DNA of 64,000 nucleotides from Anticarsia gemmatalis (taxonomy: Eukaryota > Arthropoda > Insecta > Lepidoptera > Erebidae). The notes beneath the pieces were generated by a model. It was given only the letters and a program-made list of their open reading frames with translations. It did no database searches and had not been told where the DNA came from. Positions within the stretch are counted from its first letter, which is position 1. Every line of letters starts with the position of its first letter. Below, in pieces: positions 55,116 to 64,000 of this stretch. Location: NCBI RefSeq assembly GCF_050436995.1, contig NC_134758.1, positions 10,850,001 through 10,914,000 of the forward strand. Direction: 5' to 3'. A program made the position numbers and the translations under genes.

Positions 55116-57177
55116 CTTGAATAAATGTAGCAAAAGTCTTTTCATCTAACTAACGAAGTGAGCCCTCACAAACATGAATCTAATATAATTTGAAAGAAAC
55201 AATTTAAGTACTAACTCAACCGAAATAATGTCTTAATTGTGATTAGATTGTTTTGAATACAAATACAGTTGAAGAATAAACAAACTTATTCAAGAGGCTT
55301 AGAATTTTGGGACAAACAGAATTTCAAAGTTGTTTAGGTACAAGTTTAGCTGATTAGAAACAATGCAATGTGGCATGAAATTAATTGGAACTAGTAATTT
55401 TAATCTGCCTTTCTAATATGTATGTATTTCGAAATGGTCCGCTCGAAGAGATTCATGAACTGGGCAAATTATTGCTTGTAATGAGGTAGGATTATAAGAT
55501 TTTGGTCGCAAATTACTCGTAGAATTTGACTAATGGCTCGCGATACACTAAACTAACTAACTATTTAAACAGTGTAAAATAAATCGGGAATTTCGACATT
55601 TATGTAAATTATTATACTCGTGGCATGTTTCTCCGCTTATAAATAATTGGTTATCTTAACAGGTCAAATTTTCCAGCCGTTCTAATACATTTGCTGTCAC
55701 TTATCTAGCAGATTTAGCAGACAGGTTATCGACACTTATTCATAGACTGTGAAACTGACCCTAACTATTAGGTAATGTAAATCAAACTTTTCGGCATTTT
55801 AACTACTAGATATATTCTTGGTTTCCGTTGCCATGTTTGCTCATGACCATATCAGTTTCACTACTTTTTAATAAGAGAGGTTAACTTATCAGTCATCTTC
55901 ATACAAATACAGGCATTTTATCTATCGTATAAGTTATCTCACACTTATCCGTAAGCCGAGAGCTAACAGTCTTCTTACAAGTCAATAATACTTACTTCTA
56001 AATTACCAGCTAACAAAACAAAAGAACACAATTACGAAAGTCCCAAAACACCAATATTCTCTATTACATTTCCTTCCACGTTTAACTCACACGTAAGCAG
56101 ACATTTATCCGTGTCCGGTTAACAACGGATTATCCGCACGTAATGACGTCATTTATCCGGACAAATTACTTTCTGATCACTCGAGTAGCTTGTCTTGTAC
56201 GAACACGTGTTTGTGTTAAGATATTAGTTATTGTTTTGATAACTTTTCTATATTTACGATATTCTCTTATTTTAAAAGTTTGTTTGTGATATTTTTAATA
56301 GGTTTATATGAATAAAATAGAAGGCGTAGGGAGAGATGTATTGAAATACATTAATTTCCACAGTTAGAATGCTAGCTTCAAGTAAGATGACGCAAGGCTA
56401 AGATATAGCCAAATACCAAGCTCATCAAAAGTTGAAAGAGTAGCAATTTTACCTACTTAAATGTAGTACCCAACCACATTAATTTGCAGAGGCATGTATG
56501 AATGATGCACATGGACAAAAAAAAAAAATGTGATTTTGTCATTCGCTAAAGAAACGAGTCCCAATTGAATTGTCATTTCCCGCCTATTTTAATAATTATT
56601 GGTCGATCATAATCCCGCTGTATTCTGAAGTTGGTCAACAAAGAAAAAGAGTCACCTGTAATCCTTCTTAAATACTTATTTAAAACAAATAATAAATTGT
56701 TAGCCGTGAAGTATTTAAAGCCATTTTGTTTCAACACAAATTGAGAATAGTTTGTAATAATTATAAAATCTCAACTGTTTGTTCAACTAAATATATGTCC
56801 TAATATTTTACATTCATTGGAAATACGAGACAAAATGGCGCCTGGCCGGTCTCCAAATCTACAAATAAATCAAGTGCAAGCACTTTACATAAATACACAA
56901 GTTTTCAAACATACGCATACGGTTCAAAATCCTTTATTGTCTCAGTAAAAGTAATTACAATTACTGTTACATTACAATAAATATACGCAATAATACAACA
57001 TGTTTGTATATTCTCCATCTTTGAAACATCTTTAGTGAAATCCTGCTTTTATCAATCAAAACTGTGTATCGAATTTTATCAAAATCTGTTCAGTTATTTT
57101 GCCCGCAAGAGTGACAAACATCATACATATTATCGTATTCATAATATTACATACATAAAATCATCCGTAGATCAATA
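55116..57177. other. Intron 3 sequence, mostly unrecognised
   Basis: AT-rich with no repeat family recognised. The CRE palindrome at 56144 sits in a small cluster of TTATCCG words. Confidence 0.45.
56144..56151. promoter_or_regulatory. Palindromic CRE (TGACGTCA) in RGK intron 3
   Basis: A full CREB/ATF palindrome, flanked by the repeated TTATCCG words in TTTATCCGTGTCCGGTTAAC and CGGATTATCCGCACG. Other full palindromes are at 6292, 8803, 20376 and 34126. Confidence 0.35.
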
Positions 57178-57285
57178 GATGTATGGATGTGAGTGAACGA
57201 GGCAAGGAAAGTATAAAAGGATCGTACCAAGTAGCGTTTTTAGGTCTCTGCCGACTCCTATAGAAAAAGACGTGATTTTCTGATG
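57178..57285 (+). repeat. GGATCGTACCAAGTAGCG dispersed repeat
   Basis: GATGTATGGATGTGAGTGAA, AAAGGATCGTACCAAGTAGC and GTCTCTGCCGACTCCTATAG. Other copies: 16700-16848, 32318-32462, 51703-51800 and, in antisense, 44696-44797. Class not identified. Confidence 0.65.
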
Positions 57286-57290
57286 TATTA

Positions 57291-57496
57291 TCTATACTAA
57301 TCTCAGTAACTACTGGTCCGATTTGAAAAATTCTTTCAGTGTTAGATAGTCTATTTATCGAGGAAGGCTATAGGCTTTATATCATCACGTTACTACCAAT
57401 AGGAGCAGAGTAGCAATCAAAAATGTTACAAAAACGGGGAAAATTTTGACCCATTCTCTCTTATGTGAAGCAAGCGAAGTTGCGCGGGTCAGCTAC
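57291..57496 (+). mobile_element. Lep1-like Helitron, copy 5, internally deleted
   Basis: Begins TCTATACTAA after an A and jumps directly to TCTCAGTAACTACTGGTCCG. The AT-rich and GTTT part of the 5' end is lost. The 3' end is GCGCGGGTCAGCTAC. It lies in RGK intron 3. Confidence 0.78.
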
Positions 57497-58288
57497 TTCA
57501 TAATATTATTAGTATCTATAACATCACATTCTTGCTATAAAAGAACCACGAACATAAGGTCAAATAACACTTAACTTCATCCACAATATATCTTTATTAA
57601 GGACAATTTGGTTCACCTCATTATATCAGTGAGGAAACGTATTGATTTCCCCCGGGCAAGCCAATAAGCCGCCGTAATGCTCCAGTACCTATAGGATTAT
57701 ATTATTATTATATTAATTATAAAATAAGGCCCCACTGTAGTTCGGCTGTTATGATTATGTGCCAGATTATGGCGGGCAGAGGTAATTACGAGACGGTTCG
57801 TGTACTGGTATATTGATATTGGCTTTTCCCAACTTCTGTTCTCATAATAACGTTATTGTATACCAATTCTGAAGCAAGGAAACGTAACTTTGATACTGGT
57901 TTGCGGATATTCTTTCAGTTACTTCACTTTTTTACTTTATTAATATCTATAAAAACAAATTGGTTTGTGAATGGTATATAAAGTTATTGTCTTAAAGAAA
58001 TCTTGTAGTATTTTAAACCAGGTTTGAAAATAATAAATATAAGAAAATATTATCTCATAATACTTTGTGGTTATTTTAGCCATAATGTGGTTTGCACGAC
58101 AGAAATCAGTCTATTTGTAAATCGTATCAAAAGTTATAATCACAAATCATCAATATCTTGTTGCTTAGATTCTTGGAAAGTTAACTCGAAGTTTTTTTCC
58201 TCCGTATAACTTGCCAAATTGGAAATTATTTTATTTGACTACATAGTTTTATCTGATACTTAACTAACCATAATTCTTTCTTCAACAG

Positions 58289-58563
58289 ACGGCAAATGCC
58301 TAGCATGCACCTACAAAGCGAAATTCATAGAAGTATCAGTCGGCATCAATCACAATGTGGACGAACTTCTAGTCGGGATCCTCAATCAGATCCGGCTAAA
58401 ACGGCAGCAGTACCAAGAAAGTGGCAGAGAGTCTTCACCGGCCCACTGGTATAAGTCCAGGGGGGTGGTACGAGCCAGCATGAAGGCAAGGCAAATGTTC
58501 ACCTGGATCTTCGGCAAGGAAGACTCCAAGTTCAAAAACTGTGAGAATTTAAACGTCCTGTGA
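58289..58563 (+). CDS. RGK-type GTPase, terminal coding exon and stop
   Basis: Last coding exon. The acceptor is a pyrimidine-rich tract ending in CAACAG; the TGA stop is at 58561-58563. It encodes Asp (split codon), GKCLACTYKAKFIEVSVGIN, then HNVDELLVGILNQIRLKRQQ. FIEVSVG is the G5-equivalent loop (EVS for ETSA) and HNVDELLVGILNQIRL the final G-domain helix. The tail is basic and aromatic (WYKSRGVVRASMKARQMF, then TWIFGKED) and ends KFKNCENLNVL. A C-terminal CxNLxVL-type motif without a CaaX box is the RGK hallmark; membrane binding in the family comes from basic and hydrophobic tail residues. Which insect RGK paralogue this is cannot be settled by eye, so no symbol is given. Confidence 0.94.
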
Positions 58564-59452
58564 GTAGAGAATGACGGACCAGTGTTCGTCTAAGACTTGT
58601 GACTTGAGTGACACCAGTATTGTGACGTAAGTTAGTGTATCTGTTTGTTTATAAATGTTAAATGTACGCAGGTGGTTATACCCGCTGATGGTTTGTTAAT
58701 TATTCGTTATTTAGTTGAATGATTTGGATTTCAAATCTCAGCAATTATTCAACAAACTTTAAAGCTAATATCTATATTATATTTTGGAAATATATTCAAG
58801 CTGTCATAAACTTTGTATTCAAATCCCCAAAAGCTTATTCAAATTAATTTATAGCTACTGAATAAGTGCTACTCTTATTCATTCAGAATTTCACACCTCG
58901 TTAGTCAAATATAACGACCAAAACTTGACTTTTAAACCAAACGTCAGATGACGTAACCACCTGTGTTGCCAACAAAAAAAATATGCCAAATATAAAATTG
59001 GTATTCACTAGTCGTTACGTGCCAATTTGAGAGAATTTAATAATATTATTAGATAATTAAGTATATGTTAAAATAACACATGCAAGTGAGGCATCAGTAT
59101 TTTCCAAAATACTTTTAAATATATCATTAAAATGACGTATCAGCAATATATAAAAATAAGTGATAATTATATATCATGTAGTCATATATTATATTGGACC
59201 ATGCATACGTATATACTTGTCTATGTAACGAATGTTATATGTATAGATAATAAATTAATACACCAATATCTATTGTAGAAATGTATAATATGGTATTACT
59301 GATTACTATATTTGGTTTCTACTAAAAGTCCCTGTTTAAAGGAGCCACACATATATAAGCCTACCTAGTTGTTTTGCCTAGCTTCTACTTTTTGGTATTT
59401 CAAAACACAGATTTAAATAAATAAATATTATTGGACAACTCAGACAAGATTA

Positions 59453-59512
59453 TTTGATTCCAAACTAAGCAGAGCTTGTACTATGGTAACCTAATAACTG
59501 ATAAACATATTT
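59453..59512 (-). mobile_element. SINE family B, 3' end fragment
   Basis: About 60 bp matching the end of family B in antisense (TGATTCCAAACTAAGCAGAG). It is the only repeat recognised in the proposed RGK 3' UTR. Confidence 0.7.
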
Positions 59513-61557
59513 GGCCATAAAATCTAATTTGGCAACAAATTTAAAAAAAAAGCTTCAGAAAATCTTGCTAAGTGATGTTTAAATTGAACGATTGTCTTAA
59601 TTTACACATACTTTTTGATAAATAATAAGCAGTAACGTAACCTAACACATTTGTACCAATTTTGTTTAAAATTCAAAATGATCCAGGGTCCATTGTATTC
59701 CTTCCATCCATGCCAAAAACCTACTCATTTATCGTAAAATACTATTTATAGCACATAACATTAATTGTAAGGAGTAAATAACAACAATATGAAACAAACG
59801 ATTCCCAAAACATTATTTGCAGAATATTTATTTGAAAAGTTTGCTTATTTTGACTTTGACTATTATATCCACTTTGACCAATTATATAAGGTTAAAGCAG
59901 ATAATATAATTAATCTATCACTTACACTTAATATTAAAATCTATATGAAGTGATAATATGAAGAATTAACAAAAACAATGCACAAACCTACCCGTTTATA
60001 TATATATATATACGACCAATAAATAATAAACATTAAAAAGAATTTCAAATAGCCACTACAATAAAATTTTAATTTATCAAAAACTTTTCCAAATTAGTTA
60101 CTGTTCACTTTTCAGCAACACACCGTAACAAGTTTATGTTTTTTATATTTCCCGTATCCCAAAAAAGCGAAATTTTGAAATAATAATATTCAAAAGCAAT
60201 TAAAATTACTCCATAAATATATACTTTGTTTGTCTATATAATTGTAATCTTAATTTAAGAGGATGTTACCTAAAATCTTTTTATAAATGTAATTTATAGA
60301 AATGTATATAATCAATGCGAATGCACTTAAGGATTTGATGTTGTATTGATTATGATAAGTATAATAAGTGATACATTTATACACGTTCAATGTAATGTAA
60401 GTCTTGTACTCAAATTAACTGATTGTAATACTAAACCACTTGGACAAAGTGATTAGAGATAGCGATATTTATTTCAATCAGTGACTAAATTATACGGAAC
60501 AAAATGTGATCACCTCGGAACGGGGGGAGACCCCGCTTAGAATCAGTTAGCAAAAATATTTCTACCAAACAGTACAACATATTATGATTTACCGTTTCAG
60601 GATACTAAATTACAGCAATTTTACTTTCAGAATGAGTTTCAGTTTCAGTACGTAATAGTTTTTTACAAAGTTATATATGTTACTTTCTTACTGTCATACA
60701 ATTCTATAATCACTTTGTCCAAATAGCGAATAATGTCCGCGAAACTTAAACTCCTAAATAACAATATGTTAAGTGTCCCAAATTCACGACGACTGATCGA
60801 CACCAAAGATGTTATATTATGTACTCCTGTAACTTCTGTCTATGTATTTTGAATTACGATTCAAAACAGTGCCTTTTTATTGTTAAAATGTATTGTAATA
60901 CCTGTGCTATTTTATTGATAATTTGTGAAAATATTTATGTAACCTACCCTAGTTGTCGTAATAATATACTTTCCCATTGTTAGTTATTACTTATATATTT
61001 ATAATGTTACCCTATTTAACATCTCGTGCAAAATGTTCAGAGCGAAAATACTTAGTAGCTCTGTGCGTCTATTGCCCGGGTAATGTGGTTATTTACCAGT
61101 TTTTGCTTGGGTAATGTCAACTTTTGCACGTGTGACGAACTTTGGTCGTTACCAAATCAGGTTTAATATAATTGTGGATAGTGGAATTAATTTTGTAAAT
61201 AGAATATTGTTAGTATTATTATATGCATTTTGCAAAATGTATGAGCTTTCAATTGTATTAGTGGGCCTAGGCAAAGCAGTGTATGGAGTGGTGAATTATT
61301 TAGATTATATCATTTATATGCCGGGTTTTTTTTGGTAATACCTTTGTTTCTTTAAAGTTATTACTTATTTTAATAGTACACACAAAACTCCAATCCTGTT
61401 TATTTCTGAATAAACCATATTTTACGTACATAACTTGCGTATAAATTATAATTATCTACTTTGCCCGAATAATTTACCACTCCATCACGCCAAAGTGTGT
61501 GTAGGCCTTTAAGAATATTATCATTATTGTAACATACTGTAGCTAGTGTTTATTGTA

Positions 61558-61578
61558 AATAAAATGATTGACAATAAA
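61558..61578 (+). terminator. Candidate distal polyadenylation signals
   Basis: Two AATAAA hexamers 15 bases apart (61558 and 61573), followed by TTTGATTACTTTATGTGG, a T/GT-rich stretch suited to a downstream element. This is the most convincing 3' end candidate for the RGK transcript. Proximal AATAAA hexamers are alternatives. Confidence 0.35.
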
Positions 61579-61600
61579 TTTGATTACTTTATGTGGTTAT

Positions 61601-62457
61601 ACATAATTTCCTTGAGCATAATTTTAATGTAGTTATCTCTTCCCAACAATATCACTCTCGAGAAAATTATTTCTTCTTGAAAATTCTGCAGGTAAGTTAT
61701 TATGTAAAGAGGTAGGATAAACTCGCTGAATTTCAGGTAAACTGTAAAAAGACTAAAATATATTTCAGGATACATTTGAATATGCAATTTTGAAAAAGCC
61801 GAAGAAGGGCATCCATCTGAAATACATGAGATATTTATATATCGATGCATGCGTGTATGTATTTGTATGTGCCTTTTAAAATTTACAAATCCATTTACAA
61901 AAGCAGTAATTATTCCAAGGTTATCTTCCCGGTTTTCAGTTACTACTTTCAACTACAAATTCTGAAATGTTTAAATCTTTGTTTACATTTCATTTCCTTC
62001 TCAATGTAACCTATTTTCGAAATAACGACGCTTCATCAACCTGTACGACATAATCAATTTAACCCTTCAAACGCGAGAGGTGTTGCAAACAACAAAAATC
62101 AATACTCCATCCCATTATAAATCTAATTGTGGCAACATCACACGTTAAATTTCACTTAAAACATGTTAATGTCATTATGGATGATGATGTCATGATGAGT
62201 TGTAAGTCAGTGTTGATTATGTTAAATATATTACCGCAACGTTCCCCTAAGAAAGAGGGGAGATTGTTTGAAAACCTATAACTTTGTTTTAGCTGGGAAA
62301 TTAATATTGTGGTATTGTTAAGGAAAAAATACAACAATTGAGTTACATTGTTAATTGCTTTTTAAGAATCCATGACAATCTTAGACTTTTTCTGCTATCT
62401 TATGCAATTTATATGTATGTATGAGACATTTCAAGGTATTAAAGTAAAAACAATTGA
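61601..62457. other. Sequence beyond the probable RGK 3' end
   Basis: Contains an antisense open frame of 122 codons (61584-61952) without any recognisable domain or codon signature; probably chance. Nothing else recognised. Confidence 0.4.
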
Positions 62458-62676
62458 CTGCCTCCATGGCGCAGTGGTTTAGGTTGCCACGCCGCTACTA
62501 TTGCGTCGGGACGTCGTAGGTTCGATTCCCACACGGAACAATCATTTGTGCGATCCACAAATAGCTGTTTCGAGTCTGGTTGCACTCTGTGTCCATTATT
62601 TAAAAAATTAAAATTTTGTAAAAAGACCCCGCGACAAGAGAAAAATTTTCAGTGCGGGTCTAGTCTTTAAAAAAAA
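62458..62676 (+). mobile_element. tRNA-type SINE family A, copy 4
   Basis: ACTGCCTCCATGGCGCAGTG head, TAGGTTCGATTCCCACACG B box, GTGCGATCCACAAATAGC and an A run at 62669-62676. It lies beyond the probable end of the RGK transcript. Confidence 0.82.
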
Positions 62677-64000
62677 GGATAATATATTGCTTTTAGTGAC
62701 TCAATATAGTAGTAAGCCACGAGAAAGCTAAAAAAGAAATACAAATCATACGATTCTGTCGTACAGGTGACAGAAAAGAATCCTCCATCCTCCATCGCCT
62801 ATTATAAAGATGTATAGAAATATATTTTTTTTAAATGTATTTTCGACTGCATTGTGGAACTTTACGACTTGTCAGTTCATCTCATATCTAATTTAAAAGA
62901 AGACGATTAACAGCACATAAAACATTTTCAATCTAAGGCTGCAAGACCATGGAGTTTTACACTCCATAAAAAACTCCCTTAGAGCCCAAGAGTCGACGAT
63001 TACAAGATAGCTGACTCACGCCCAATTCAATCTCCATAAAAATCCATTATAACAAAATTAATAACGTTTTCAACGAGAATTTCACGTTTTCCGAGAACGA
63101 CAGACGGACAGAAAGTAATCGTTTAGCGTTAATTGTAATCTGGATATTGTTTGATATTGAATGCTGGGTTTCCGAGAAAATTTACACAATATTTTTCGAA
63201 ATTTTTACTCTCGTTTCGTATTTTTAGAGGCCCCAAATTCTGGTCGTGGAATGATTTCAACGAATCCTATAAACGTGTTATTTTTATAATTCTATTTTGT
63301 AATTTTGCGAAGTAAAATATATATATTTTTTGTTCAAATGATATTTCCTCAGAAAGTATTATGTGTATTCATATTTGTTCCTTAAAGAGTTTTAACGACT
63401 CACGTTATTCGTAAACTAAAGAAAGTTTTATAGCAGTTTACAACATATTTTTACAGACTTTATATTCCCAAAGAAAAATATCACTAAAGTTTAAACCAAT
63501 ACAATACAATTGATACTTTAGACTTTAAAGTATCAATTTGCTTCTGTCGCTATCTTTGCGCTAAAGTTCTTAACATCGTTGATGAGATATCGATACCTCT
63601 GTATTAGACCTCCAAGCATCCGTAACGAGGTATCCGAAGGCATCTGGAGGCATGCAGAGACATGCCGAGGCATCTATAGAATTACCAAAGGCAACGTTGT
63701 CGCTTATCCGAGACATATTACTTTACGAAGTGGAAATTAGTTTATGAGTTAAATCAATTTGTATTCATGTGCGCTTGATTGAATTTATGGATATTTTTGA
63801 AGATATTTTGAAATTAATGAGAAGAATTTGTGAAGCTATATTTAGGGTGTTTATAGAGGATTTGTAAGTATGTATATTATGTAATCCTTGTTTTGACACA
63901 TAAATATTTCGATTGCAAACGCACATAATGCGTTAAAAAGGAAAGAAAATGTTGCCTATCCAATGACAATAAGCCGCGATTGTTATACGTTTGGGAAAAA
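62677..64000. other. Intergenic sequence with small repeats
   Basis: Contains the hairpin at 63508 and an imperfect short tandem array at 63606-63680 built on GAGGCATCTG / GAGGCATG words. No exon recognised. Confidence 0.4.
63508..63538. repeat. 13-bp perfect hairpin
   Basis: AATTGATACTTTA (63508-63520) and TAAAGTATCAATT (63526-63538) around GACTT. AT-rich; no role suggested. Confidence 0.75.

Larger units (their letters stand above)
54333..58288 (+). other. RGK gene intron 3 (about 4 kb)
   Basis: Phase-1 intron between the NKID exon and the last coding exon. It begins with a repeat tail at about 54415-54600. It also contains a Helitron-like fragment (54950-55115), a dispersed repeat (57178-57285) and an internally deleted Lep1-like Helitron (57291-57496). 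A palindromic CRE (TGACGTCA) lies at 56144-56151. A repeat-free, relatively GC-rich stretch lies at 57575-57820. No additional exon was recognised. Confidence 0.8.
58564..61600 (+). other. Probable long 3' UTR of the RGK gene
   Basis: About 3 kb of AT-rich sequence after the stop codon. Unlike the rest of the window it is nearly free of repeats; the only one recognised is a SINE fragment at 59453-59512. AATAAA hexamers occur at several points, for example near 59249. Two closely spaced ones at 61558-61563 and 61573-61578 are the best distal candidates. The extent is inferred: no transcript evidence is available and a nearer poly(A) site may be used. Confidence 0.45.

Noticed and set aside
61584..61952. 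Antisense 122-codon frame beyond the RGK 3' end
   Set aside because: No domain and AT-driven composition; it starts close to the candidate poly(A) site of the RGK gene and shows no coding signature.
1..64000. Prokaryotic systems (operons, CRISPR, toxin-antitoxin, integrons)
   Set aside because: The window is intron-bearing animal DNA; no Shine-Dalgarno-led gene clusters or regularly spaced repeats exist.

Overview
The window is animal nuclear DNA, almost certainly from a moth or butterfly. It is AT-rich and intron-dominated. It carries dispersed families typical of lepidopteran genomes: Helitrons of the Lep1 type running from TC-TATACTAATATTATAAA to GCGCGGGTCAGCTAG, tRNA-type SINEs, and a SINE whose head resembles 5S rRNA. 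There are no operons, CRISPR arrays or other prokaryotic features. Family and domain names come from motif reading only; no database search was possible.

One host gene is visible, on the + strand. It encodes an RGK-type (Rad/Gem/Rem/Kir) Ras-like GTPase. I reconstruct four coding exons: 12599-12814 (Ser/Arg-rich N-terminal part and P-loop), 53472-53557 (switch region), 54143-54332 (core and NKID motif) and 58289-58563 (end of the G domain and the RGK C-terminal signature, ending CENLNVL). All splice phases agree (1, 0, 1), giving 254 residues plus a split first codon. The start codon and any upstream exons were not found and probably lie off the left edge. Intron 1 is about 40.7 kb. The ordinary G3 motif is missing from the region where exons 2 and 3 meet.

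Inside intron 1, in antisense orientation, lies what looks like a full-length non-LTR retrotransposon (about 36321-41277). ORF1 (355 aa) has a PHD-like zinc finger, a coiled coil and an FP-type C-terminal domain. ORF2 (1000 aa) has an endonuclease and a reverse transcriptase, both uninterrupted with catalytic motifs intact. It resembles the CR1/Daphne part of the Jockey supergroup and ends in an (AAAT)n tail.

Most other recognisable content is non-autonomous repeats: five Lep1-like Helitrons, several SINE families, two hAT-type elements with near-perfect 8-bp target duplications, MITE-like inverted-repeat families, and old Helitron-like fragments, some nested. The most unusual non-coding structure is a 139-bp inverted repeat (7152-7290 / 7454-7592, 4 mismatches) that would fold into a long hairpin RNA. 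Downstream of the RGK stop codon, about 3 kb of AT-rich, repeat-poor DNA to about 61.6 kb is probably a long 3' UTR. I found no second host gene and no clear new multi-gene system.
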